A stretch of DNA of 64,000 bases from Pseudomonadota bacterium (GCA_020161545.1 JAIUNT010000003.1:1-64000); one strand, 5' to 3'; positions 44,842 to 53,997 are shown, numbered from the stretch's first letter. Notes: generated from the letters alone by a model not told the origin. A program made the numbers and translations.

Positions 44842-46033
44842 GCGCGGTAGGCTGTAGGGTCGCCCCCTGCAAAAGAACATATACAATGAGGGTGAGAATG
44901 CTGCCCGTCACAAAAAGGGCGGCTAGGGACGTGACACTCTCGTTGTATATGATGCCAGCAAAATACGCACACACCCCAAGAAGCCCCATACGCACAGCCG
45001 CAAAAGTTGCTGACACCGTTGCTGCCTCTCGCCCAAAGGAGCGCATGGCCAAGGACATGGCCGGCGAAAAGACCATGGCGATACCGGCGGCTAAAAAGAA
45101 AACAGGCATGGTCAGAAGATAAGGATCGTGGGGCGCAAAAAGGGCCATAAAAAGAAAGAAAAGGCCACTGAGTCCCGCCATAAGAACCCCGCCCTTGAGG
45201 ACTTTGTGGGCGCCAAAACGCGCCGTCCAGTGGCTAGCAAAAAGGCAAAAAAGGACGTTGCCTAAGGTGCCGCAGGCCTGAAAATAGCCATAGTGATCCT
45301 TAGGGACGCGCAAAACATCGATGAAGTAATAGCTTGCTAAGCTGACATATCCCACGATAAAGCCAATCAGAATCGACGGTAATAGGAGGTGCCCAATGAC
45401 CTGCCAGGAACTGAAAATGTCTGCGTAGGACGCAAGGACTTGCTTCAAATGAAACGGCTTTTTCTCCTTAAGTGTCTCGGGCAAGAAGGGTAGTGAGATC
45501 GCGGACAAGAGAACGCACGCGCCTAGCAAAAACCAAAAGATGGAGCGCCACCCAAAGGCTGCGCTCAGGTGACCGCCAATGACAGGAGCTAGGGCCAAGG
45601 AAAAGGTGATCACCATGCCAATGAGGGAGCCCATGCGCGCGAACTCCTCATGGGTGTACCAGTCAAACAAAATGGCCATGACGATAATGGGCGCGCCGGC
45701 CGCGAAAACGCCTTGCAAGAAACGGAAGAGAAGCAGTGTGTCTAGGGTCGGCGCCCACGCGCACCCGAAACTTGTGATGGCAAAGCCTAAAAGACACACG
45801 TGCAGTACCCTGCGACGCCCATAGGCATCGGCCATGGGGCCAATGATGAAACCTGCCAAAAAAAGACCCACGCAGAGGCTGCTGATGGTCAGCTGGAGCG
45901 CTTGATGTGTGCTGTGGAAGGCATCCACCATGGTGGACAGAGCTGGAAAGTGGATATCGATGGACATGCTCATGAGGGCAACGAGAAGGGCAAGGCGATA
46001 AGGCATGGAGCGGGTAGGGGGCGCAAGGCTCAT
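44816..46033 (-). CDS. MFS drug exporter, Bcr/CflA family
   Basis: 405 residues and twelve membrane helices. The early segment MSIDIHFPALSTMVDAFHSTHQALQLTISSLCVGLFLAGFIIGPMADAYGRRRVL is typical of Bcr/CflA, with motif A GPMADAYGRRRVL and the acidic D of MSIDI in TM1. The substrate spectrum is unknown; bicyclomycin, chloramphenicol or toxic metabolites are usual. The 3' end overlaps lolA. Confidence 0.88.
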   Translation of the reverse strand: MSLAPPTRSMPYRLALLVALMSMSIDIHFPALSTMVDAFHSTHQALQLTISSLCVGLFLAGFIIGPMADAYGRRRVLHVCLLGFAITSFGCAWAPTLDTLLLFRFLQGVFAAGAPIIVMAILFDWYTHEEFARMGSLIGMVITFSLALAPVIGGHLSAAFGWRSIFWFLLGACVLLSAISLPFLPETLKEKKPFHLKQVLASYADIFSSWQVIGHLLLPSILIGFIVGYVSLASYYFIDVLRVPKDHYGYFQACGTLGNVLFCLFASHWTARFGAHKVLKGGVLMAGLSGLFFLFMALFAPHDPYLLTMPVFFLAAGIAMVFSPAMSLAMRSFGREAATVSATFAAVRMGLLGVCAYFAGIIYNESVTSLAALFVTGSILTLIVYVLLQGATLQPTAPSTAHDQT

Positions 46034-46109
46034 GGGTGATGTGTCCGTTTTAAAGCTTCGGGATCATATCACATCCTGGGCAAAAGAAGCGTGAAAAGGT
46101 GCGCGGTAC

Positions 46110-46133
46110 AAAAGGTGCCCGAAGGCACCTTTT
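46110..46133 (-). terminator. Rho-independent terminator of the TorF gene
   Basis: Perfect 10-bp stem AAAAGGTGCC / GGCACCTTTT with a four-base loop (TTCG when read on the minus strand), 12 bases after the barrel stop. The uridine run is only four long and part of the stem. It separates the porin from the MFS gene. Confidence 0.85.
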
Positions 46134-46144
46134 AAGAGATTATA

Positions 46145-46986
46145 CTAGAAGCATTTTGTCAGGGTAAAATAGACGCGGGTTCTGCCAACGTCCAAAGTTT
46201 TCCCAGAAGACTTTGTGACAGTGTATACCGCCTTATTGTTGTTGGATCCCGAAACGCCAAGCTTCAGATTGAGCCCGTAATAGTCTTCGGGCAAAGTATA
46301 ATCGATACTGGCGCCGTAGCTGCCATAGCTTGCTTTTGTATAATGTCGGACCTTTTGATAGCCATAGACCAAGTTCAGATTTAAATCATCGCGAAAGAGG
46401 GGGAACTTCAAAGCGCCCTCAAGATACCAGGATCCTTGGGAGTTGCCGTTGGGGGCGAGGGGGGGGACGGCCAACTGATTATTAAAACCTGCCTTGTCTG
46501 TGATGGAGTATGCATAGGTTACTGTCAACCAGCGGTAAGTCACAGAGGGAATGATCTCAAAAGAGTTGTAGTTTTGGGAAGAAACATCCGTTGACTGTCC
46601 GCCGGGATACAAACACCATTGTCCAATGATGCGTGCACTGAGGTGCTCATTAAAGGTGTGGGCGAAACCAACATAGGGGTCAAATTCCAGGCTTGAGCTG
46701 TTGGGAAATCCCGTGTCGCTGATGGACGAGCCCCATACACCCAGGAGAAGACCCTGAAGAAAGTTTGAAAGGTCAGCCTCAAGGCCACCCTGGACCGCAG
46801 GATTTCCAAAGCTCTGGGATTGGCCACGGGAGATATAGTCTGTGGTAAAGGCCACATTTGCCGTCAGCTCTATTGGATTTTAGCTTCTTCTTTTTTGGCA
46901 TCCGGTGCTTCTTGAGCGAGAAGGGCATGGGGGTTGCTCAAAAATGCAAGCACACAAGCGCTCAGTAAAAATTTGGTTTTGTTCAT
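46145..46986 (-). pseudogene. TorF-family outer-membrane porin, interrupted by a one-base frameshift
   Basis: The 3' part (frame ending at 46145) encodes about 240 residues of a beta-barrel: VAFTTDYISRGQSQSFGNPAVQGG matches the TorF pattern and it ends in an aromatic residue (KCF). The signal peptide MNKTKFLLSACVLAFLSNPHALLAQ with strong SD GGGAGGAAAAG lies upstream at 46986 but in another frame, stopping at TAG 46870-46872. Restoring one A in the A4 run at 46878-46881 gives a continuous EEAKNPIELTANVAFTTDY. So the gene is a recent frameshift, a phase-variable gene, or a sequencing error. As written, the barrel would lack its signal. Confidence 0.75.
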
Positions 46987-47168
46987 CTTTTCCTCCCTTA
47001 TATAGTGAACGATTGAAACTGTACACAGGTTTTTTGTGTAAAAGAAGCATGCAAATTTCAGCTTTTTCATTTTTTTAGACACTGTTACATCCTTGCTGGT
47101 TGCCCCTTGTAGGCTGCGTGCCAAAACGCTAGCGTAAGGCAATGCATATATGCCAAGGAGTCATACTT

Positions 47169-48932
47169 ATGTCGAAACGCCGCTTATTTTGTGTGGCCAT
47201 TGGGGTTCTGTTAGGAAATAGCCCCCTTTGTGCCAGTGATCCGTCGCAACAGGAGCCTGCGCGTGGCGCGCCTTTGAAAGGGCATGTTTCGCGAAGCGCC
47301 GCGTCCGCCTTTGAAAACCTGAAGAATAATGCACAGGGTTTCACGCCTGCCCTTGCCGCGTCCCTCACGGGAAGCGACACATTTATGCATGATCCTGAGC
47401 AAAGCGCACAAGATCTCCTGCATATGACGCTCTCGTTACCTGAGTTGACTCTGGCAGACGCCTGGCATGTCTATGCCTACAAAAGCCACTGGCGTCCAAA
47501 AGAAGTAGAAGACTTCATGGCCCAGTGGTGGGATCTGAGCATGCATTTGCCGCACACGCAAAATGAAGTGAGCGCCCTCATGGAGCTTGCGCCCCTGATG
47601 CTCATGGGGCCCGTGATCAATGCCGTCACGAACGCACGTGCGCCCCAGGACCCAGATCTTGCGGACAATATTTTATCAACTTTAGGGGATAATGAGGTGC
47701 TTACCCTGAGTCAGATGCGCACGCTTATAACGGCCCTGCATGGAAAAAGTGACGTATGTGTTTTATACAGTGTGGCGTTGTTGGAGGAGCTTGGCATTGC
47801 GTGTCCCGCACTCTGTGCCTATCATCTAGAGTGTTTTGCAGAGCTTCCCGAGGCCCTTCACAGGTCAGACGCGCTGCGCACCATTGCCCTGACCATGCTG
47901 CCGCGAGAGCTCTGTGCGCGGGATAAATGTGAGCAAATTGAGGGTCTTCTTGAGCATGAAACCTTGGGCCCTGTTTTAAAAGATCCACAAAGAGGTCCGA
48001 CGTATCTTCATCATATGCAAAGGCTTATGCCCATCTATGAACCCCAAAGAATGTTCACTTTTGCAGACTTGCCCATCCATGAGGTAGGTGAGGCCGTTGA
48101 CGCCGCCCTGGTGTGGGGGGTGGGGCGCAAGCAGGAGGACGCCGCACCTGAGGCGGGGACTATGCAGGCCATCAAACGTCTAACATCAAGGCGTTTTGAG
48201 CACACCCTTGCCTTGAAAAAGGCGTGGGATACGGGTGCTTTCAAAGGGGATCCTAACGCGGCGCTTTCCCTTGCCCATCAAGCGGGGCCTGCTTTTGATG
48301 AAAGCGAAACCTGGGATCAGGTGTGGCTTGACGCCCAATCCTTGTCTTCGGTTTATGGCGTTTCCCTCAGTTTCGAGGAGAGTGTTCTGCTGGCTTGCAT
48401 GCCGCGCGCCTTGAGGCATTCTTTTATGCATGACATGATTCTCCTGACGTGCGACCTTGGCCAAGGGGAACGCCAGAGTGTTTTTGATCATTTTAAAGAA
48501 ATGACAAACCTGGGTGGTTCTTTGCGCGCGCACATCGCAGCCTATGCTGGACGCGTGGGCGCCCTCTCGTCTTTTCAGGACACTTTCACAAAAGGCGCTG
48601 AGCTTATCAGAGTCCTGAACGCCCTCGCGCGTGTTTCGGAAAATGACCTACCTCTTTTCATTCAGGCCATGCTGCCCTTTAAAGAGCACAAGAACTTGGG
48701 CGCTCTTATGGAAAAGTGTGCGCTCTTCCCGCCCGCATCATGGGGGGCCATTACCAATCGTTTGCGCACTGATAAAGCGCAAAGACCCATCGCCTTCTTG
48801 GATCAGCTTGCCAAGGTTTGGCAGGAGCTTCAAAAGCCTCTTCATGGGCCTTCCTCCAGCACGCCTCAAGGGCTCCAGGGCGGATGGGAGCGTGAAAAGG
48901 CTTTTGTGAGGCGTCTTGCGGCACTTGAATAG
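47169..48932 (+). CDS. Secreted protein of unknown function
   Basis: 587 residues. ATG 47169 has AAGGAG eight bases upstream and opens a signal peptide (MSKRRLFCVAIGVLLGNSPLCA). The mature part is almost entirely helical. Weakly repeated 40-residue helices (for example ALRHSFMHDMILLTCDLGQG, and NALARVSENDLPLFIQAMLP) hint at a solenoid similar in style to the 982-residue protein at 2836-5784, but I see no clear homology. Seven or more Cys residues may form disulfides. A Pro/Ser-rich linker lies near the C-terminus. Divergent from the TorF gene. Confidence 0.7.
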   Translation: MSKRRLFCVAIGVLLGNSPLCASDPSQQEPARGAPLKGHVSRSAASAFENLKNNAQGFTPALAASLTGSDTFMHDPEQSAQDLLHMTLSLPELTLADAWHVYAYKSHWRPKEVEDFMAQWWDLSMHLPHTQNEVSALMELAPLMLMGPVINAVTNARAPQDPDLADNILSTLGDNEVLTLSQMRTLITALHGKSDVCVLYSVALLEELGIACPALCAYHLECFAELPEALHRSDALRTIALTMLPRELCARDKCEQIEGLLEHETLGPVLKDPQRGPTYLHHMQRLMPIYEPQRMFTFADLPIHEVGEAVDAALVWGVGRKQEDAAPEAGTMQAIKRLTSRRFEHTLALKKAWDTGAFKGDPNAALSLAHQAGPAFDESETWDQVWLDAQSLSSVYGVSLSFEESVLLACMPRALRHSFMHDMILLTCDLGQGERQSVFDHFKEMTNLGGSLRAHIAAYAGRVGALSSFQDTFTKGAELIRVLNALARVSENDLPLFIQAMLPFKEHKNLGALMEKCALFPPASWGAITNRLRTDKAQRPIAFLDQLAKVWQELQKPLHGPSSSTPQGLQGGWEREKAFVRRLAALE

Positions 48933-49068
48933 GAAAAATTTTCATAATTTTGATGCCTTCCCATAACGTATTGGCGTGATAGGCTAATTTCTGTCGTTGT
49001 GCGCGCCCGGATGAGTGATATGATGAAAGAGGAGGCAATGACATAAGTGGACACGGTTCTAGCGTAAA

Positions 49069-50823
49069 ATGGTGAGCGACTCTTTTTTTCTACAACAGCT
49101 TAAGTCATGTGACCTTTTTCACGGGCTGTCTGCGCATGAGATTACGGAGCTATACGCCTTTATGACCACCGTGCATATCAAGGCGGGAGACGTCTTGGTG
49201 CTCCTCGGGGATCCTTCAGATAGCTTGCATGTTCTTTTAAGTGGCCGTCTCATTGTAAAAAATGCCCTTGGTCAGGCAGTGGGTCAAATTAGCCGAGGCC
49301 AGACCGTGGGTGAGATGGGACTCATCACCCAAGAGCCGCGCTCGGCAACGGTGATAGCCCTGCGCGATTCGCTTCTTTTGCAGCTGGATAGTGCACACTT
49401 CATGGAGGTTTGCCGTAAGCACCCAAGTGTTCTCTTGGAGGTTGCCAAAACCATCACAAGACGCTTGCAGCGCACCCTCCAGGCAAAGCAAAATTACAGC
49501 AATGCCTCCAATATTGTGATTTTCCCAGCGCACCGCGGCGTTAACGTTGGACTTTTCATGGATAAGTTGTCTTCCAGGTTTAATCAGCAATTTCGGTACC
49601 GTACCATCGCTCATCAGGATTTTCCAAAAAATATCACAACAAACGATCTGCACGGCGCCATCCAAGAGATAGAAAACAATCACGATTATTTGTTTTATGA
49701 GGCGGGGGACGACAAGAAATGGCGTGAGTTTTGCTTAGACCGTGCGGACCATATTTATGTGCTTGCTGATGCCTCTCATCTAGGCGGATTTGATCCTGAT
49801 TTGCTTGACACCATTAAGGGTGTGCAAAGTGATATTAAGAAAATGTTGGTGCTGCTCCACGACGGGTGGGGTCCTCCCACAAATACCCAGGACTGGCTCG
49901 ATCGCTTGTCTTTTTCTCAGCACCATCATGTTTGTTGGCACGAGCAGGGGGACTTTGACCGCTTGTTGCGTTTTGTGAGTGGGTCGGCCGTGGGCCTTGT
50001 GCTGGGGGGAGGCGGGACACGCTCCTGGGCCCATGCGGGCGTGATTAAATATTTGTTTGAGAATAATATCACCGTTGACGCATGCGCGGGCACCAGTGCG
50101 GGTGCCATTAGCGCAGCCCTCATGCTGGCGGCGCGCGATCTACAAGACTTTCTGGATATGTCGAATTTGCTATCCAGGTCCATGCGGTTTAATGAGTATA
50201 CCATTCCCTTGGCGTCTCTTTTGAGCTCCAAGAGCTTTACCCACGCCCTGCAGACCATTTTTGGGACAACGAAGGTTGAAGACCTGAGGACAAGGCTTTT
50301 TTGTGTGGCGGCCGACCTTGTGAGTGTGTCCGAGGTCGTCATTAGTCGGGGTCTTGTTTGGCGCTGTCTGCGCGCAACAGCGGCGATTCCCGGCATTTAT
50401 CCCCCGGTCCATGATGGAGACCGCCTTCTTATTGATGGAGGAGTGGTGAATAACCTGCCTGTTGATGTGATGAAGGATTACTTTGACGGCGCGGGACAGG
50501 TAATTGCCGTGGATATTTCAGAGGTAGACGCCCATGAGGTGGCTTATAACTATCCCCTTGATTTGAACTGGCGGTGGATTCTGCGTCACAAAATTTTCTC
50601 AAGGCGCTCTGACTTTCATCTGCCTCCCCTTGCGGGCACACTGATGAAGGGCATGGTTTTAGCCTCGGATCTGAAGTCTTTTCGCAATATTAAGCTGAGC
50701 ACCGTTGCCATTCGTCCTGTTTTATCCGGATACGGGCTTTTGGATTTCTCCAAGAAAGATGAGTTGTTGGCCATTGGGCACGCGGCTGCGGCGGAGTCCT
50801 TGAAGGACTGGCCAAAGGTTTAG
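49069..50823 (+). CDS. Patatin-like phospholipase with a cyclic-nucleotide-binding domain (NTE type)
   Basis: 584 residues. Residues about 10-135 are a cNMP-binding fold (AGDVLVLLGDPSDSLHVLLSGRL, and GEMGLITQEPRSATVIA). About 140-300 is a middle region. The patatin domain has the oxyanion loop GLVLGGGGTRSWAHAG (about 307-322), nucleophile elbow GTSAG (S near 342) and the catalytic Asp in DGGVVNNLP (near 455). This is the neuropathy-target-esterase layout; bacterial members act on lysophospholipids. No signal peptide or membrane anchor is present, so cytosolic action is expected. A ligand of the cNMP domain is unknown, as no adenylate cyclase is in the window. Confidence 0.87.
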   Translation: MVSDSFFLQQLKSCDLFHGLSAHEITELYAFMTTVHIKAGDVLVLLGDPSDSLHVLLSGRLIVKNALGQAVGQISRGQTVGEMGLITQEPRSATVIALRDSLLLQLDSAHFMEVCRKHPSVLLEVAKTITRRLQRTLQAKQNYSNASNIVIFPAHRGVNVGLFMDKLSSRFNQQFRYRTIAHQDFPKNITTNDLHGAIQEIENNHDYLFYEAGDDKKWREFCLDRADHIYVLADASHLGGFDPDLLDTIKGVQSDIKKMLVLLHDGWGPPTNTQDWLDRLSFSQHHHVCWHEQGDFDRLLRFVSGSAVGLVLGGGGTRSWAHAGVIKYLFENNITVDACAGTSAGAISAALMLAARDLQDFLDMSNLLSRSMRFNEYTIPLASLLSSKSFTHALQTIFGTTKVEDLRTRLFCVAADLVSVSEVVISRGLVWRCLRATAAIPGIYPPVHDGDRLLIDGGVVNNLPVDVMKDYFDGAGQVIAVDISEVDAHEVAYNYPLDLNWRWILRHKIFSRRSDFHLPPLAGTLMKGMVLASDLKSFRNIKLSTVAIRPVLSGYGLLDFSKKDELLAIGHAAAAESLKDWPKV

Positions 50824-50913
50824 ACCGTTTCCTTTTTCAAGATAAAAAGCTCGCCTCTTGCCTGCAAATGTGTATGATACCCAGAAAGTTTATAATAAGA
50901 GGGGAAAAAACAC

Positions 50914-51879
50914 ATGCGCTCAATTATTCTTGATTGTGATCCCGGTGGAGATGATGCAGTCGCCCTTTTGATGGCCCTATCTGCGCCTAATATTTTGGAA
51001 CTTAAAGGCGTGACAACCATTTCCGGAAATGCGTCCCTTGAGTGGATCCATACAAATGCCCGCAAGGTTTGTGAGCTGGCAGGTCGACGCGACGTGCGGG
51101 TTTTTGCGGGATGCTCCAGCGCCCTTTTGCGCCCAGCCGTGAATGCAAGCTTTTGCCACGGCAATGACGGCCTTGCCGGGGCAAGTCTTCCCATGCCCAC
51201 CATGCCGCTGGAAAAACAACACGCGGTAGATTTCTTGATCCAAAGTTTAGAAGAGGCGAAGGAGCCTTTGACGCTCGCCATGACGGCGCCCATCACAAAC
51301 TTGGCCGTTGCCCTATGTAAAGCCCCCCATATCGCGGATCTTATCAAGGAAGTGGTGTGGATGGGTGGAGCCATTGGTACAGGTAACATTACGCCAGCGG
51401 CTGAGTTTAACGCCTATGTGGACCCACATGCGCTCGCCGTTGTGCTTTCGCGCAAAGTGCCCCTGCGCATGATTGGCCTTCATATTACACATCAGGTGAC
51501 CACAAGCACCCCTTGGATGGCCAGGCTGCGCGCCCAGGGGACGAATGTCGCCCGGCAAGTTGCGGGCATTCTTGAGGTGGAGGCGGAGGCTGACAAGGCC
51601 CGCTATAACCTCGGGGGACGCGCCATCCATGATGCGTGTGTGATCGCAAGCCTCCTAAGGCCTGAGCTCTTTACATGGGCGCCGGCAAGTATTTCTGTGT
51701 CCACGGAAGACAATGCGTCTCTCGGGGCGACCCTTGTGAGCACATACCCTTGCCACCTTGATGAAGCGCCCCACGCTTACGTTGCTACCCAGGTGGACGC
51801 CCACGGTGTGCTGGAGCTCATTTTGTCCTGCATGGCCTTTTACCGCCAGGAGGATCAAAAACAAGTGGTGGGTTTTTAG
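50914..51879 (+). CDS. Inosine-uridine preferring nucleoside hydrolase family
   Basis: 321 residues. The family fingerprint DCDPGGDDAVALLMA (metal-binding D7, D9, D13, D14) opens the protein. HGNDGLAG and the GGAIGTGNITPAAEFNAYVDP segment complete the calcium and ribose site, and NLGGRAIHDACVIA is the second conserved block. It hydrolyses nucleosides to base and ribose, supporting purine/pyrimidine salvage; specificity cannot be read. Preceded by AGAGGGG. A strong terminator follows at 51939. Confidence 0.93.
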   Translation: MRSIILDCDPGGDDAVALLMALSAPNILELKGVTTISGNASLEWIHTNARKVCELAGRRDVRVFAGCSSALLRPAVNASFCHGNDGLAGASLPMPTMPLEKQHAVDFLIQSLEEAKEPLTLAMTAPITNLAVALCKAPHIADLIKEVVWMGGAIGTGNITPAAEFNAYVDPHALAVVLSRKVPLRMIGLHITHQVTTSTPWMARLRAQGTNVARQVAGILEVEAEADKARYNLGGRAIHDACVIASLLRPELFTWAPASISVSTEDNASLGATLVSTYPCHLDEAPHAYVATQVDAHGVLELILSCMAFYRQEDQKQVVGF

Positions 51880-51938
51880 AAGGCTCCCCAAAGGAGCCAC
51901 CGACTTTATAACGGTTTAGTAACGCAGATCTACATATG

Positions 51939-51966
51939 AAAAGGGCTCCTTTCGGGGCCCTTTTTT
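51939..51966. terminator. Bidirectional rho-independent terminator
   Basis: Stem AAAAGGGCTCC (51939-51949) with GGGGCCCTTTT (51954-51964), one G-U pair, four-base loop, then further T residues to 51966. It ends the nucleoside hydrolase transcript on the plus strand and, read on the minus strand, the ankyrin/Sel1-like gene (ending 51981). Confidence 0.9.
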
Positions 51967-51980
51967 GTAGGTATTCGTCT

Positions 51981-53591
51981 CTAGTTTGAGCCCAGTAAGA
52001 GGGTGCCATTTGTGATGGACGCACTGGGAAAAACAGCTGACGCAGGCAACATCTGGAAATCGCTCCTAAGCGCTGTGATATTATTGTACTGCGGGCTCGT
52101 GGGGTCAAGACACCATGAATGTGTCAGTTGCGATAAAGCTCGCCCTGCGCTAACGCTACCTAAGGCAAATGCCTCACCATAGTGGACCATTGCCTCATCG
52201 CGTTCTCTAACCATATGGAACTGGGTGGGAGAAATAACCGCTAAGTAGGGGGTATCATATAGACGCGCAAGGTGCCTATGCGCTCGTGCCTTCTCTTCCT
52301 TTGAGGCGGAGGCATTTGTGATGACGGCCTTGTAGCATCCGATTGCTTGCCAACGATAGTTCGTGTACGCCGTATTTTTTTGCGTCTTATAATAATCCCC
52401 AAGTCTGATCAGCTGCATTGGTGTCGCGCGGCCATCTTCGAGGTTGCGCTCATAAAGCGCCTCCAGGGTGCCACTTGACGTCGTGCGGCCTCTTTCAAGC
52501 CACGCAATTGCTTCGTCGCGCAAAGCAGACAGGCGCCACGCCCGGTGAAAGGGAAGCATATCTAAAGCAAAGGTAAGGTAAGAGGGGGCCACGTGCTCAC
52601 CCTCGGCCACAAAGGCCCCGTAGGCGGCGCACGCTTCAGGAAGGCCAGCTTCAGCGGCTGCACGCATGTGTTTGGCGGCTTGATAGAGATCTCCTTCCTT
52701 TTGGAAGGCGCGACCAAGGGCGTAGGAGACTTGCGGGTGCCGCTTAACGATCAACGCGCCGTGGTTTGCGACCTTTTGCATAAGGGACTTTTCCTGCGCA
52801 TGCAGCTCGGCAATGAAGTCATTCTTGCGTAAATCGCGGCGAATAATGCTGGGATGATAAGACGTGCCTTTGAGCGTTGGATCTGCGCCGTAGAGAAGTG
52901 CGCGCACACGAAGAACGTCTTGTCCAACGCGCATGCCCCCTCCCCACCCACGTGGCTCACCTGCGGCGATGGCTGGGTTATCGTAAAGAGACTCGGGCAA
53001 CATGGCATTAAAATCGGCCCCCTTTGCGGCCAGCAAATCAATAATATCAAGGCGATCTTCACGGGGAACGTGAGGATTGAAAACAGGATGCTCAGGGTCA
53101 ATGGCCTGACCCATGGGATGAACCGGCTGGCGGTATCCCCAGGATGTGTGCTTTAAATCGTTTATGTTATCAATGGGTTCTAACCAACGCGCCACGAGAT
53201 CCTTCTGGCCCAAAGAAACTGCTAGGGCTAGAGGCGTTGTTTTCTCCACATTGAGGCGATTTCCGCCATCAGCCGTTGGACACACATAATAATGGTCGCA
53301 CACCTCCCCTTGAAAGTCAGAAAGCAAAAAGGAGCTTTGTGTTTGTGGACTATAGGTTTCAACCAACTCTGTATCCAGCAAGTGCGCCACAATGGCCGCT
53401 TGGTCTTCGCGTGTATCGGCGCTCGTAAAAAGCCCATCCACAGAACGCAAAAAGCCCAAGTAGGCACAAAGCGCTTTGTCTGTTTGGGATACTTCTTCGC
53501 TCAACTTCGTGCACTCTGGCACGCTGGCAGGAGCTGAGATCGTTATGAGTGATGTCAGTAAAAGTGTTTGTAAACCGTGGCGCAACGTCAT
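51981..53591 (-). CDS. Secreted ankyrin-like / Sel1-like repeat protein
   Basis: 536 residues from ATG 53591, which has AGGGGAC upstream and opens a signal peptide (LLLTSLITISAPAS). Residues about 115-240 look ankyrin-like: EKTTPLALAVSLGQKDLVARWLE is a typical ankyrin helix-turn, and IDLLAAKGADFNAML and VRALLYGADPTL follow. Residues about 290-520 look like Sel1/TPR-type repeats: KRHPQVSYALGRAFQKEGDLYQAAKHMRAAAEAGLPEACAAYG, then KARAHRHLARLYD and DEAMVHYGEAFALGSVSAGRALS. Both modules mediate protein-protein contact and are common in effectors of intracellular bacteria (established for other species). Function here is inferred. Confidence 0.78.
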   Translation of the reverse strand: MTLRHGLQTLLLTSLITISAPASVPECTKLSEEVSQTDKALCAYLGFLRSVDGLFTSADTREDQAAIVAHLLDTELVETYSPQTQSSFLLSDFQGEVCDHYYVCPTADGGNRLNVEKTTPLALAVSLGQKDLVARWLEPIDNINDLKHTSWGYRQPVHPMGQAIDPEHPVFNPHVPREDRLDIIDLLAAKGADFNAMLPESLYDNPAIAAGEPRGWGGGMRVGQDVLRVRALLYGADPTLKGTSYHPSIIRRDLRKNDFIAELHAQEKSLMQKVANHGALIVKRHPQVSYALGRAFQKEGDLYQAAKHMRAAAEAGLPEACAAYGAFVAEGEHVAPSYLTFALDMLPFHRAWRLSALRDEAIAWLERGRTTSSGTLEALYERNLEDGRATPMQLIRLGDYYKTQKNTAYTNYRWQAIGCYKAVITNASASKEEKARAHRHLARLYDTPYLAVISPTQFHMVRERDEAMVHYGEAFALGSVSAGRALSQLTHSWCLDPTSPQYNNITALRSDFQMLPASAVFPSASITNGTLLLGSN

Positions 53592-53739
53592 GGGGTCCCC
53601 TTTTATGATTATGGGTTGCAGATGAAGTCTTTTATCAGCGAGATGACAGTATGTCAACACGAAGAAATTTTAAGAAAATCATAGCCTTTAAATGAGTCAT
53701 GTCTAGAAATCGTTCACTGCAAACGCACCTATGTTAAAC

Positions 53740-53936
53740 AAGAAGGGTCCCCATTTGCCCTCTTCTTGGGTGTTAGCGCAGACCCCAGGGCAGGGCCTCG
53801 TTGTGTTCGCGTAAGGTGCTCATATGGGTGAGGAGCTTGACAGCACCAGCGCGCCCCGCAAGTGATGCGTCCCTTCGTAGCTGGTCAGGGATGCGCCATG
53901 GGCCAGAGGTGCAAGGGCTTCCATCCCTTGCCCATA
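53740..53936 (-). ncRNA. Candidate structured small RNA (6S-like layout, unproven)
   Basis: The 434-base gap between carD and the ankyrin/Sel1-like gene contains a GC-rich core in AT-rich flanks. On the minus strand a promoter-like TTGCCA (53964-53969) and TAGTTT (53942-53947) are 16 bases apart, with a start expected near 53935. From there GGGCAAGGG pairs with CCCTGCCC (53788-53795) to close a long hairpin. A terminal stem ACCAGC/GCTGGT and a small GCTC/GAGC hairpin follow. A stem-loop at 53740-53767 could end it. This resembles the layout of 6S RNA, but I cannot confirm conserved bases. A 70-codon minus-strand frame here lacks a usable start. Confidence 0.3.
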
Positions 53937-53941
53937 AAATT

Positions 53942-53969
53942 AAACTATTCTCGTGATGGGATGTGGCAA
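53942..53969 (-). promoter_or_regulatory. Possible sigma-70-type promoter for the candidate small RNA
   Basis: TTGCCA (5 of 6 to TTGACA) and TAGTTT separated by 16 bases on the minus strand. It is directly downstream of the carD terminator. The -10 box is weak, so this is suggestive only. Confidence 0.3.
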
Positions 53970-53997
53970 AAAAGAAGGGCCCCAAAAAGGGACCCCG
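53968..53997 (-). terminator. Rho-independent terminator of carD
   Basis: On the minus strand GGGTCCC (53989-53995) pairs with GGGGCCC (53977-53983; one G-U pair) across a T5 loop, followed by TTC and six T residues. It is about 30 bases after the carD stop. Confidence 0.85.

Noticed and set aside
51883-51900. Small GGCTCC/GGAGCC hairpin after the nucleoside hydrolase
   Set aside because: No T run follows; the stronger terminator is at 51939-51966.
53773-53985. 70-codon minus-strand reading frame between carD and the ankyrin/Sel1 gene
   Set aside because: Its first codons lie inside the carD terminator, no later start codon with a ribosome-binding site is available, and the sequence fits a structured RNA better.
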